From Apostichopus japonicus (Eukaryota; Echinodermata; Holothuroidea; Aspidochirotida; Stichopodidae): DNA of 64,000 nt. A model generated the notes under the pieces. The model worked only from the letters and a program-made list of their open reading frames with translations, ran no database searches and was not told the origin of the DNA. The DNA is taken from contig NC_092566.1 of the NCBI RefSeq assembly GCF_037975245.1, forward strand, positions 684,001-748,000, written 5' to 3'. The translations under genes were made by a program, and so were the position numbers. Shown one piece after another: positions 39,745 to 50,276 of the stretch. How positions within the stretch are numbered: the stretch's first letter is position 1; each line of letters opens with the position of its first letter.

Positions 39745-42700
39745 ATTCTGACTATAATAATAATAATAATACACAGTTCTTATAAAGCGCAAATACACAC
39801 TTAAGTCTCTATGCGCTGAAGGACAGAAAACTACAAACAAGAGAACAGGTGAGTCTTTAAGAGAGATTTGAAACTGGTTACTGACTGAGCTTCTTTAACT
39901 TTGATCGATAAGTCATTCCAGAGGACAGCGGAAGAGAACTGAAACGAGCGAGAGCCGTATGACTTAGTGCATACAGGAGGAGTGACCAGTAAAGATTTCG
40001 AACTGGATCGGAGGCAACAACTCGGCGTATAGTCCCGGATGAGGTTTTGTAGGTACACTGGAGCAAGTCCATGGATACATTTAAAAGTTAGAAGCAGGAT
40101 TTTGAAGTTGATGCGTTGTTTCACAGAAAGCCAGTGAAGATCACGAAGGATTGGTGTGATATGTTCAGACCGTTTGGTGTGGGTTATCAACCTTGCCGCC
40201 GAATTTTGTATCCGTTGAAGCTTATTCACCTGCTGATCGGGCAAACCGTATAGCAAACTGTTACAGTTGTCAACACGGGATGAAACAAAGGCGTGGACTA
40301 GTGTTTCGGCTGTTTGCTGATCCAGGCAGCGGCGAATCTTTCCGATTTTATGAAGAGCAGAAGAAGCAGATCGGCATATGTTATTAATATGTTGATTCAT
40401 ATCCAGATTTTTGTCGAAAATAACTCCTAGATTCCTGGCATTGTTGACTGGCTCGACGTGTGTGGTTCCAATCTTCAGTGAAGGAATTGGAGCAGCAGTT
40501 CGGAATTTAGAAGATATATGAATTAGTTCAGTTTTGTCGTCATTCAATTTCATGTCATTTGCAGCAGACCACGACCTTATATCGGAAATACACGCTCCAA
40601 GTTTTGCGAGTGTGGCTCCATGATCACATCCAGATTTAATCGCATAGACTTGTGTGTCGTCCGCATATAACATACCGCTCATGCCATGGGCCTTAATAAT
40701 ATCCTCTACAGGTGAGGTATACATTGTGAACGATAAAGGGCCCATGACAGATCCTTGAGGAACTCCTCCTACTGGTTTATGAACATTAGATATACAGTCA
40801 TTTACAACTACAGCTTGGGATCTGTTGGTGAAATAAGATTTAAACCAACACAGAGCGTTGCCGGACACACCGTATCTATTCTGCAGACGCTGAAAGAAGA
40901 TGTCATGGTTAATGGTATCGAATGCTGCCGAATAATCCAACAACACTAGGATGGCCTCCTCGCCCTTGTCAGCAGTGAGAAGCAAGTCGTTGTAGACGCG
41001 CAGCAGCGCCGTCTCCGTGCTATGGTGGGCACGATAAGCGCTCTGCTTCTCACCAAGCAGTTTATTGTTCCGGAGATAGTTCTGGATCTGCTTTGAGCAA
41101 ACACGTTCAATTGTCTTGGCCAGGAACTTCAAGTTTGCGATTGGGCGGTAGCTCTTCAGGTCATTTTTGCATACCTTCCCTTTTTTGAAGAGAGGTGTTA
41201 TATGAGCACATTTTAAAGAGTCCGGAAAGTGCCCATTTGACAAGGAGAGGTTCACAATTTTAGTGATGGTCGGCAAAAGAACATCAATACAGTTTTTGAG
41301 CAGGCTTGTTGGAATCGGATCCAGTCTACATGTTGAGGCGGGGGAGTTCATGATGATTTTTCTCAGAGATTCCCCAGACACGGGAACGAATCGAGGAAAA
41401 CAGTGAGAGGTTTCATCAGGAGGTAACGTCATTGAAAGCTGTGGTTTATCAGTGTTCAAAATGTTGTTGCGAATTTGTGCGATTTTGTTTACGAAGAAAT
41501 TTGCGAATTCATTAGCTAGCAATCCATTATCGGAGGTATTAGGCCTAACATTGGAGATCTTAGGAGACGTTAGCTTTTCTACCTCCTTGAAGAGTTGGCG
41601 AGAGTTACAAGCGACCAGCTTGTTTTGATGGAAATTCTTCTTTGCCTGTTTCAACACAGCATGGTAGTGCTTGGATTTCTCAATGAAGATCTCTTTGTGA
41701 ACTGCCAATTTTGTGTGATGCCACTGAGCCTCGCAACGCCGAACTTCTTTTTTCAAGCTACGGTGATCATCTGTAAACCAAGGCGAGTGAGGTCGGCGTG
41801 TAATTTTACGCACCATGACTGGGGCATGCTTGTCAAGTAGATCAGTCAGTACTCGTTCATACATATCCACCAGCTGATCCAGGTTCGAGACAGGGGATGT
41901 ATACAGAGGAGATGATAATATGTCTCGCCTGAAGCTTTCTAAGTTTATTTGGTTCAGCTTCCGTGTTTTGATTTCAATCTTGGAAAGAGGCGGACGTCCA
42001 ATTTCAAGCGAGCACATAACTACAGCATGATCGGAGGTAAGATAGCTTGTGGTATCGATGTTAGATATGAAATCATCATCATTACGAGAAATGATGAGGT
42101 CCAATGTGTGACCACCACGATGCGTGGGAACAGCAACATGCTGTTTGAGGTTGGCAGAGTATAATAAATCCTGAAAAGATACAGTGTCACGGTTCATCAT
42201 ATCATCACAGTGAAAATTGAAATCCCCAACAATCATCACATAACCAGGTTCCGAACAAAAGGACTCAATAAGCTTTGGGAATTCCTTCAAGAATAGGGAT
42301 GTAGTTGATTGCTTATTTTTCGTTTTCGGTGGCCTGTACAGTACTATCAGCCTTAGAGGAATTTGAGACGGAGCTGAAACTACAAGTTCAATGTATTCAA
42401 ACGAGATGAGGGCTTTAATGTCACATTCAGTCACGTGGTAAGTGTTCCGTAGAAAAACAAGAACCCCACCGCCAGAACGATCTGTACGAGGAACATGATG
42501 CAGTTCGTAGTGTGGGAATGTTGCAGCGAGATCTGCTATTGCTACATTGTCACGATGGTCACCATAAAGCCAGGTCTCAGTAATTGCCATAATGTCAATT
42601 TTCTGAGAAATGATGAACTCTGAGATTTCGGAAGTTTTGGATCTCAAAGATCTTGCATTCCATAAAGCAAACCTTGAACATGCTCTATTCGTTACTGGAT

Positions 42701-43345
42701 TAGTAGAAAAGGATCCATTTTTATCCAAACCTGATGAGTGTCGAAGGAACCTCTGTATATGAGCTCCTGCTCTTCGTCCCCTTTTTCTGCGGGAAACCAG
42801 AAGGCCATTTTGCTTCACTGTGTAGAATATTTCTACAGGCAGTGAGCCGCCTTTGCTCCTTAACTTCAACAGCTCTGAACTGGAATACTTCATCCTACAG
42901 TCAGCCAACAGGTTCAAGCCATTGTAAACATAAATCCGACAGTCCGGCAGAACAATACGCGCAGGGGAAATCCATTGTGACTATTCCTGAAACCAAACTG
43001 AAGCTGAATAGGATTAGTGATGTCTGTTGCACAAACAAAATGGGAGTATTGATGTGATGGCCTCCTGTATACAGAAAGGCAATTGAGCTCTGTAACGTGG
43101 AAGTTAGTAAGGTATAGGCTCGATGAAAAGAGAAACAGTCCATAGTTCAAACATCCTCAGTTTATTTCTCAACATTCTTGATCGAAGACAAGAAATGGAT
43201 GGTCCAAAAATATAGAAGCCCAGTCCATGTATTGACAATAAGTGAATCGTAAGCAGCCGTTGAATAGTAGCAGCAAAAAGTAGTGAAAACAGGCAGCAGC
43301 TCAACAGCGCCAGCTAGACACTACAAGTACTACAGGCGTACGACT
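39745..43345 (-). mobile_element. L2/CR1-like LINE insertion, near full length
   Basis: The extent around the 1028-codon ORF is estimated. The 3' end (left side) is a short UTR carrying the GCGCTTTATAAGAA-type motif and ending in a TAT/ATA trinucleotide run at about 39750-39770, a tail common in L2/CR1 elements. The 5' side continues for about 420 bp beyond the ORF to around 43,330-43,345, where the GC-richer sequence (cagcgccagctagacac) gives way to AT-rich intron. No convincing target-site duplication was seen. The element sits in intron 2 of the channel gene, in reverse orientation. Confidence 0.8.
39831..42917 (-). CDS. non-LTR retrotransposon ORF2-like polyprotein (endonuclease + reverse transcriptase), intact
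   Basis: An uninterrupted 1028-codon reading frame lies antisense to the host gene. It encodes a LINE polyprotein that would nick target DNA and prime reverse transcription there. The N-terminal ~80 residues are basic (RRKRGRRAG). The apurinic-type endonuclease spans about 83-300, with WNARS (N87), TETW (E114), GDFN (231-234) and SDH (295-297). The reverse transcriptase spans about 530-800, with AAFDTINHD, GVPQGSV and YADD (751-754). The C-terminus has the LWNDLS…FKSLLKTHLF tail. These features and tail are typical of the L2/CR1 group. All catalytic motifs visible are kept and no stop or frameshift occurs, so the copy is young and may be competent. The start Met at 42917 is simply the first in frame. 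No separate ORF1 was recognised. Confidence 0.95.
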   Translation of the reverse strand: MNLLADCRMKYSSSELLKLRSKGGSLPVEIFYTVKQNGLLVSRRKRGRRAGAHIQRFLRHSSGLDKNGSFSTNPVTNRACSRFALWNARSLRSKTSEISEFIISQKIDIMAITETWLYGDHRDNVAIADLAATFPHYELHHVPRTDRSGGGVLVFLRNTYHVTECDIKALISFEYIELVVSAPSQIPLRLIVLYRPPKTKNKQSTTSLFLKEFPKLIESFCSEPGYVMIVGDFNFHCDDMMNRDTVSFQDLLYSANLKQHVAVPTHRGGHTLDLIISRNDDDFISNIDTTSYLTSDHAVVMCSLEIGRPPLSKIEIKTRKLNQINLESFRRDILSSPLYTSPVSNLDQLVDMYERVLTDLLDKHAPVMVRKITRRPHSPWFTDDHRSLKKEVRRCEAQWHHTKLAVHKEIFIEKSKHYHAVLKQAKKNFHQNKLVACNSRQLFKEVEKLTSPKISNVRPNTSDNGLLANEFANFFVNKIAQIRNNILNTDKPQLSMTLPPDETSHCFPRFVPVSGESLRKIIMNSPASTCRLDPIPTSLLKNCIDVLLPTITKIVNLSLSNGHFPDSLKCAHITPLFKKGKVCKNDLKSYRPIANLKFLAKTIERVCSKQIQNYLRNNKLLGEKQSAYRAHHSTETALLRVYNDLLLTADKGEEAILVLLDYSAAFDTINHDIFFQRLQNRYGVSGNALCWFKSYFTNRSQAVVVNDCISNVHKPVGGVPQGSVMGPLSFTMYTSPVEDIIKAHGMSGMLYADDTQVYAIKSGCDHGATLAKLGACISDIRSWSAANDMKLNDDKTELIHISSKFRTAAPIPSLKIGTTHVEPVNNARNLGVIFDKNLDMNQHINNICRSASSALHKIGKIRRCLDQQTAETLVHAFVSSRVDNCNSLLYGLPDQQVNKLQRIQNSAARLITHTKRSEHITPILRDLHWLSVKQRINFKILLLTFKCIHGLAPVYLQNLIRDYTPSCCLRSSSKSLLVTPPVCTKSYGSRSFQFSSAVLWNDLSIKVKEAQSVTSFKSLLKTHLFSCL

Positions 43346-43534
43346 ATATCCAATATCCAACTTAACTAATGTCTGGACCACCCTTAATTCTGGAAGCTAC
43401 CGAATAATCCATGATTCTTTGATAAAGTGAGATTATATTTTCTTTGATAAAGTGAGATAAATCCTGAAGAATCAGATTAGGATATTATTACAATATTAGA
43501 TGAACTTTGAAAATCAAGAAAAAATTCTTTTTGA

Positions 43535-43757
43535 TATAGTTGTTTCATGACTATTTTAATGTCAGACAATGTCATGGACTGCCCTGTAATAACATACACA
43601 TAGTTGTTTCATTACTATTTTAATGTCACACAATGTCATGGACTGCCCTGTAATAACATACACATAGTTGTTTCATTACTATTTTAATGTCACACAATGT
43701 CATAGACTGCCCTGTAATAACATACACATAGTTGTTTCATTACTATTTTAATGTCAC
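43535..43757. repeat. about 62-bp minisatellite, leader of the 25-bp array
   Basis: Three to four copies of tagttgtttcattactattttaatgtcacacaatgtcatggactgccctgtaataacatacaca. The last copy runs directly into the 25-bp array, whose unit is an internal part of this one. Confidence 0.93.
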
Positions 43758-44255
43758 ACAATGTCATGGACTGCCCTGTCACACAATGTCATGGACTGCC
43801 CTGTCACACAATGTCATGGACTGCCCTGTCACACAATGTCATGGACTGCCCTGTCACACAATGTCATGGACTGCCCTGTCACACAATGTCATGGACTGCC
43901 CTGTCACACAATGTCATGGACTGCCCTGTCACACAATGTCATGGACTGCCCTGTCACACAATGTCATGGACTGCCCTGTCACACAATGTCATGGACTGCC
44001 CTGTCACACAATGTCATGGACTGCCCTGTCACACAATGTCATGGACTGCCCTGTCACACAATGTCATGGACTGCCCTGTCACACAATGTCGTGGACTGCC
44101 CTGTCACACAATGTCATGGACTGCCCTGTCACACAATGTCATGGACTGCCCTGTCACACAATGTCGTGGACTGCCCTGTCACACAATGTCGTGGACTGCC
44201 CTGTCACACAATGTCATGGACTGCCCTGTCACACAATGTCATGGACTGCCCTGTA
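43753..44255. repeat. 25-bp minisatellite, about 20 near-identical copies
   Basis: Unit acacaatgtcatggactgccctgtc. Only a few A-to-G changes are visible (gtcgtgga near 44090, 44165 and 44190). The unit has no stop in any + frame, and 25 is not divisible by three. Every + frame is therefore open for about 170 codons with the same 25-residue cycle. I judge it non-coding. Confidence 0.97.
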
Positions 44256-44764
44256 ATAATCCACACATGTCTTTGTGTTTCTTTACTCTCTCTCTCGTTT
44301 TATTGTTTCATATTTAGACATATTTGTATTTTGTGAAGGGGGTGTTCAAGTTTATATAAAGCTACTCCAAGCTTCTTGCGGGCACTCTTCAGTCTCGTTC
44401 TTGTTAACATCATGTTCTGTGTATGTCAAAGGTGACCGAAATATACTTCTATAAAATGACCGAATACATTATACAGTACAGAAAGGTAAATGAACTTAGT
44501 TAAAAATGTACACAATGTCATGCATGAAAAGTATTAATTATCAAGGCTCAGTACACATATTAAAATCACCCTTTTCTGACGACAGAGAAACCGAGCAGTG
44601 TGACCGTTAAGAAACATACAATTTTGTTACATTCAAACTTGGCTGACTAAGTATCTTTTAATATTTAGGACTATGTCACAGTTTAAAAATTGATAAGAGA
44701 AATTGTCTGCTCACCTACCCTGACCGAGTAATGGTAACAGTGGTTGATTACAGTATAACAAAAA

Positions 44765-45060
44765 TATTTGTGTAGCACTTTGCATTAAAGAATATCTTAA
44801 AGCATTTAACATGGGACTAGAGAAAAATTCTTAAATAGTAAAAATATAAGATCCATAAAAGTAATGATAGTCAAAAGTTCAGAAGTATATTAATCATATA
44901 TATTTAATATAAAGAAGGTTAAGACAAATAAAAACAAGATCAGTCATTAAATTATAGGATAGGAAAGATGATTATTAAGCTGGAACTTAAGACAATCAGA
45001 AGCTGGTAAAAGGCCGAGTGTCAATGGCAGGGCATTCCATGGACATTCCAATAAACAATC
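44765..45060 (-). mobile_element. 3'-truncated LINE remnant (CR1/L2-like tail)
   Basis: On the minus strand about 45050-44960 reads CLLECPWNALPLTLGLLPAS, then DCLKFQLNNHLSYPII and stop, the C-terminal WNALP tail typical of CR1/L2 reverse transcriptases. It is followed by about 180 bp of 3' UTR ending near tgtagcactttgcattaaag, a common tail motif of such elements. Only the last ~35 codons remain, so this is a 5'-truncated dead copy, different from the intact LINE 2 kb to its left. It ends about 200 bp before the S2-S3 exon. Confidence 0.7.
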
Positions 45061-45264
45061 ACTGATTGAAATTACAAACTTTAACCATATTTTGAGGTTT
45101 CACTTGTGCCAGCAAGTTCCGTTAACCCTCGAATAGATTCAGCAAGTATGTTTTGCGTTGAGAAAGATATAAAGTTTAGACCTGAAGAAGTCAAGGTATA
45201 TTTCTTATATCATTATGAAAGTATCAATATTTGTAAACAATCATAATTATCCTTTCTCTTGCAG

Positions 45265-45376
45265 TTCTTGGCAGCCCAGGACAAATTTTGGTTTTGGCTC
45301 TCTCTGAATTCCGTCGTAGACTTCGCAACCATTCCACCTATCTTCGTTTCCCTTATCATGTCAAGAACATGGCTTG
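45265..45376 (+). CDS. KCNMA1: BK channel alpha subunit, exon encoding end of S2, S2-S3 linker and S3
   Basis: The exon has 112 nt (37 codons plus one base) between cctttctcttgcag and gtgagt. It encodes [27 protein letters not shown] and SRTWL, matching Slo1 S2-S3. The S3 aspartate of the voltage sensor (Asp186, NSVVD) is present. Two positions differ from mammalian Slo1. The residue equivalent to Asn172, a membrane-domain ligand of the low-affinity Mg2+ site, is Gln (45277-45279). The Glu180 position is Ser. The final base g joins gt of the next exon to make the Gly before the S4 LRFLRALR motif. Confidence 0.97.
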
Positions 45377-46539
45377 GTGAGTATGTCAACATATCAAATA
45401 CAATGTGTCAAACTTTAACACCTCAGAAATGCTCAGTTCTGGAAGAAGGTTTTTGATGGAAATTTGATCTGTTATTTGACTTTGATATTTAATCTCTAAA
45501 GAACCTTTAACTTAATCTTGCCATCTCAGCTGTGATGAAGAATTTGAGTTTTTGTGTCTACGTCCCTCATCAATGTCCAATGAGCCCTTTGCTGGCCTTT
45601 GATGTGCGCAGTTTCATTATAGACTAGTCATCGTTCGTCTGAGCTTAGAAATAGGAGAAGATTATGTTATAGAAGGTGACGGACTGAATCATCTTGGTGT
45701 GAGCGATTAATTGCCTGGTCAGTTTGAAACCCAACCGAAGAAGTAAAGAACAGTAGTGTTATGTAAAACTACGTAGAACCATGGAGGTAAAAACACTACC
45801 TCCATGGTAGAACTTGCTCTCATCCACGACAGTTAAAAGTGGGACTGAGTGACCGCTGGATGACTTTTCAAGCAAATAGTTGCATATTTATATATTACTA
45901 ACATGATATAATTCCCATTTCATTGAAACCAAAACCACTCAAGGTGGGGGGGGGGGCCTTGCAAAATTACAGACCAGTGACGTTAAGTAAAACGTGCAAT
46001 TGACCAAGGAGGCTAAGTAGCAACTTATGACAAAAACTAGCTCATCACCAATCTGTTTCATTTTTACCACAATTATGAAATTTTAATTGAATTGTGAAAA
46101 GCCTCTTGGGAACTAATTGACCAAGTTGTGATATCAAGTAATAACATTAGATATAAAGTTGAAATTAGCATGCATATTCATGACGTTGGATAAGTGAATA
46201 CGAATATTAATGAAGATGGAGGAACGGGAAAGAGGATGAGTATCTTAAAGAAACGAAGAGAAGAAGATATGATTAAAATATTTTAAATGTGGAAAGGACA
46301 TATTCTGCATTTTTTAATTACCATACTGGAAAGGGGTTTCTGTTATTGCCAAATAAATTTGAAGACAATAAGAAAAAAAGGCACTAAACCCCAAGATGTT
46401 CTTTATACAGTAGATGGAATAGGGAGACCATTCCTCCCCTACCGTCCCTCCCCCTCCCCTTAAAGATAAGAAAAAAATGAATAGCAATGTTGAAATTCTG
46501 TTAATTGATTGACAACTTTACTTTGTTTTCTTTGTTCAG
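45377..46539. other. intron 3
   Basis: About 1.2 kb, with a G-run at 45944-45957. No other feature. Confidence 0.6.
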
Positions 46540-46691
46540 GTTTGAGGTTTCTCAGGGCACTACGACTTCTACAGTTGTCAGAGATCCTGCAGTTCCTAAC
46601 CATACTCCGAACGAGTAACTCAATTAGACTAGTCTCGCTTGTCACAATATTTTTCAGTATGTGGCTGACAATCGCAGGAATCGTACATTTG
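46540..46691 (+). CDS. KCNMA1: BK channel alpha subunit, exon encoding S4, S4-S5 linker and S5
   Basis: The exon has 152 nt: two bases completing a Gly codon, then 50 codons, phase 0 at the end. The acceptor is tttgttcag and the donor gtgggt. It encodes the S4 voltage sensor [19 protein letters not shown] with the arginines equivalent to 207, 210 and 213, the TSNSIRLV linker, and S5 ([15 protein letters not shown]). Identity to mammalian Slo1 is very high across S4. No stops or frameshifts are seen. Confidence 0.98.
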
Positions 46692-47454
46692 GTGGGTGCT
46701 TTTAGATATTCATGATAACAGAGTTGTATATCATTGCAGTATGCTTTGGTTCTTGTCTATGACAGGTCATTTACATGTATTTGGGGCTTCTAAATATTTG
46801 ATTTACATTATTGTGTTTGAATAAGGATGTGTGTAAGTCATGTAGCTTATTGGTGGTTTATGGTTATGGTTTAATATAGTATTTTAGTACTTTAATTTAG
46901 TATATAGTTTATTGTGCAATGAATGCTCTGACAATGCTCGTCACTTAAAGACTCTTTTAGAATACAACAAAACATTACTATTATTGTACTTTTAAGTGAT
47001 GAGTGTTCAATTTCATAGTTATATATCTCTTATGTTTATGCCAGTTAAACACAATAGAGCAAAACGGTGTGAAAGTAAACACATATGAAGGGCACTAGAA
47101 AAAAGGCAAAGACTATTGTCTAAGCTGGTGACCTAATCTAGTGACCATGTAGATATAAACACCAGGTACACAGAGTTCAGTACAATTAGGACAAGACAGA
47201 GGAAGACAGAAGAAACTAGCTAGGAAAGATAGAATTAAGAGAGAATTAATAGAGAAGGAAACAGGCAAGAAGGATAGTAAGACTTAAAATAGAATTTAAA
47301 GAGGTATTCAAAGAACAAAATTTAGAGTCAACTTGTGTACAGGTAATCCTTGAGATAGTTCATCATTGAGTATACTTTGAAAAGCCTTTAGAGACTTAGC
47401 AGATTTAACAGACTGAAAGAGGGACTGCCGTCGGTTGTAGCAGTAGTTGTATAA

Positions 47455-47910
47455 GCTACTGGTTTAATCAACAGGCAATTGTTAAACAACCATCACGTTT
47501 CATTACTGTCTGCAGTTTGTAGCGACAAGAGAAAAACTTCACATGCAAGCAATGGAAAGCTAAAATGTTAACGCTACTGGTTTAATCAAGGAGGAATTGT
47601 TAAACCACACCTATCCAACAGGGAATTGTTAGAAAAACCCCTATCCTTTGAATGTTAAATGTACTAACTATTCAATCAACAGGGAATTGTTAAACAACAC
47701 CTATACCTTGAACGTTAAAGCTACTGGTTTTATCAATGGGGAATTGTTAGAACAAACACCTATACCTTGAATGTTAAAAGCTACTGGTGTAATCAATGGG
47801 GATTGTTAAACAACCACTATTCGCTGAATGATAAAGCTACTGGTTTAATCAACGAGGAATTGTTAAAGCACACCAATCCCACAGGGAATTGTTAAACAAC
47901 ACCTACTGGG
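47455..47910. repeat. about 57-bp minisatellite (left part)
   Basis: Degenerate copies of gctactggtttaatcaacagggaattgttaaacaacacctatccttgaatgttaaa. It resumes at 48279-48312 after the TTAA element. Confidence 0.88.
47491..47571 (-). mobile_element. inverted relic of the 47911 TTAA element
   Basis: catcacgtttcattactgtctgcagtttgtagcgacaagagaaaaacttcacatgcaagcaatggaaagcta is the reverse complement of about 47965-48035 of the intact element, at roughly 85%. It is a fragment without ends. Confidence 0.75.
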
Positions 47911-48278
47911 TTAAAGGCATTGAAGACTCGGCCCAAACTGCGTGCCGCGCTCTGAAAAAGTTAACTTTCCGTTGCTAGCAAGTGAAGTTTTCTGCTTGTC
48001 GCTACAAAATGCAGACAGTAATGAAATGTGATACCTTGTTATCTTTAGCTGGACCTGAGATGTCCGTCGATGTATCATTTGTACACTGTACTGTGGGTAT
48101 TGACCGCAGCTGTATGTACTAACTGTACACTAGTATCTAAATACCGAAGGTAGCAAGCTGTGTGCGTATTTTCTGGGATTGATGGTGGTGTCTTACACTT
48201 CTGTTACACCTCACTCGAAACTAGGTCAGATTACCGGCATTAGATGTTTCTTTTTGTGCGAGTCTTCACACCCTTTAA
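47911..48278. mobile_element. 368-bp TTAA-flanked MITE inserted in a minisatellite unit
   Basis: The left end TTAAAGGCATTGAAGACTCG and right end CGAGTCTTCACACCCTTTAA are inverted repeats with small differences. The flanks are …ctactggg-TTAA and TTAA-tcaatgggg…. The uninterrupted minisatellite unit reads ctactggtttaatcaatgggg, so removing the element and one TTAA nearly restores a unit. This supports a piggyBac-type TTAA insertion. No coding capacity. Confidence 0.85.
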
Positions 48279-48312
48279 TCAATGGGGATTGTTAGAACAA
48301 CTCCTATCCCCT

Positions 48313-49127
48313 GAATCTAGCACTAACTTTCCCTCCCTGTCACTTCCTCTCCATGGGAATCTACTTGTGTCATTGAATTAAATTGGAGCTAGGATAGGTT
48401 GTCTGAGGGGGCAGGGTTCTGCTCTTGTGTGACTGAGGGGTTAGAGTAAAGGCATGCTGGATTTATATATCTCCTAGCTGTGTCTCTGTGCCTGTTTCAA
48501 TACCATCTCGGCAGAGTTTAGCTTTGAAGCTGTTTAACATTCATAGTTTCATTCCATAGTGATTTATTACAAACTTCTCGTGATCCTTGAATTTCTTACA
48601 ACGCCTTTCAGTTTTGAAATAACTATACACACAGAACAGTTTGATCAAATTGATCCCAAAGCTATAGTGTTTGTCTCACTGGGAGTGGTTAATGCCTTTT
48701 CATCTGATCTTGTTTGTTGATTTGACTAGCAATTGATGAGAGGGACAAAAATAGATGTGTAAAATGATAAGCTTTCAGTAAAGATTATATCTAGGGTGAT
48801 AAAAGGGTTCTATCCAAATGTATAGATTTACATAAGCCTAATGGATGGGGTAGAGAGAGTTAGGCAAAGCATATTTTAAAGTGAAAGTTAGTGAATGGCT
48901 TTCATGTTTGTAGGGTTCAGATATATTCAAGTCGTTTCTGGCACAGCACTATATGAAACGGAAACTGTGCCCGAGAAGATAACATTTGGAATAAATACTT
49001 TTGTAAATTGTTCAAAAACAAAGCAATGCCATGCTTGTTTTCTGAATTTTAAGCCTTTACTAGATATGAATGATTTGATCAGAAGGGAGTTGGAATTAGG
49101 TATATACTTTGCATTCTTACCCCTTTG
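48313..49127. other. intron 4, unique part
   Basis: No exon was recognised. An open stretch from 48895 continues into the 40-bp array and is not gene-like. Confidence 0.5.
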
Positions 49128-49800
49128 CCCACTCCTAACCCATACATGCCCCTCCTTATATAGTACTGTGACTCCGCCTCCATACACGCCCCTCTTAATA
49201 TATTACTGTAACTCCACCTCCATACATGCCTCTCTTAATATAGTACTGTTACTCTGCCTCCAAACATGCCCCTCCTTATATAGTACTGTGACTCCGCCTC
49301 CATACACGCCCCTCTTAATATATTACTGTAACTCCACCTCCATACATGCCTCTCTTAATATAGTACTGTTACTCTGCCTCCAAACATGCCCCTCCTTATA
49401 TAGTACTGTGACTCCGCCTCCATACACGCCCCTCTTAATATATTACTGTAACTCCACCTCCATACATGCCTCTCTTAATATAGTACTTTTACTCTGCCTC
49501 CAAACATGCCCCTCCTAATATAGTACTGTGACTCTGCCTCCATACATGCCCCTCCTAATATATTACTGTGACTCTGCCTCCATACATGCCCCTCCTAATA
49601 TATTATTTTTACTCCACCTCCATACATGCCCCTCCTAATATAGTACTGTGACTCCGCCTCCAAACAAGCCCCTCTTATTGTATTACTGTGACCCTGCCTC
49701 TATAGATGCCCCTCCTAATATAGTACTGTGACTCCGCCTCCATACATGCCCCTCCTAATATATTATTGTGACTCCACCTCCATACATGCCCCTCCTAATA
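49128..49800. repeat. 40-bp minisatellite with 120-bp higher-order repeat, before the pore exon
   Basis: About 17 units of cccctcctaatatagtactgtgactccgcctccatacatg. Units 1-9 form three nearly identical 120-bp blocks (about 49150-49510). The array ends about 90 bp before the pore-exon acceptor. Confidence 0.95.
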
Positions 49801-49889
49801 TTTTACGATTATTCTTCCTCCTTACTCTCAAGATCTCATACTGATTGCAATTGTTTAAACCTTCAATTCATTATGTTTATGATTTACAG

Positions 49890-50060
49890 GTTGAGAATTC
49901 AGGGGACCCATGGAACAATTTCTCCAATGCAAATGAGATATCTTACTGGACATGTGTGTATCTCCTGATAGTTACCATGTCAACTGTAGGATATGGTGAC
50001 GTCACCGCTCATACTGTCATAGGGAAAGTAATCATGACGTTCTTCATCTTTGGTGGTTTG
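49890..50060 (+). CDS. KCNMA1: BK channel alpha subunit, pore and S6 exon
   Basis: The exon has 171 nt (57 codons), phase 0 at both ends, between gatttacag and gtaagt. It begins [11 protein letters not shown] (turret/pore helix start), contains the K+ selectivity filter TVGYGD (49983-50000), and ends in S6 with MTFFIFGGL. The filter identifies a K+-selective channel, and the VENSGDPW and filter context is specific to Slo1. The external Tyr after GYGDV (Tyr294 in mammals, a main determinant of block by external tetraethylammonium) is Thr here (50004-50006). A 40-bp minisatellite ends about 90 bp before the acceptor. Confidence 0.98.
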
Positions 50061-50276
50061 GTAAGTATAGGACCAATTGGAGGGGAAGGGGGGGTGGGGT
50101 GCAGGACTGAAAACATATCTTTGTCTATGTTTCCTATAAATGAATATTCATCGGATTCATTTATACCACTCGTTCCTCATCTGCATCGAGTATGAATATA
50201 ACAGAGACATAATTTATACCATACTGAGCAGTAGCTTCTGATGGGCATGTCGATATGATACCAATAACAGGAACGC

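Noticed and set aside
43732-44336. Three overlapping frames of 174-191 codons as a possible gene
   Set aside because: All three frames read the same cycle from a 25-bp unit; this is expected from the repeat and not evidence of coding.
48895-49518. 207-codon open frame
   Set aside because: Its first part has no recognisable domain and it runs into the 40-bp array.
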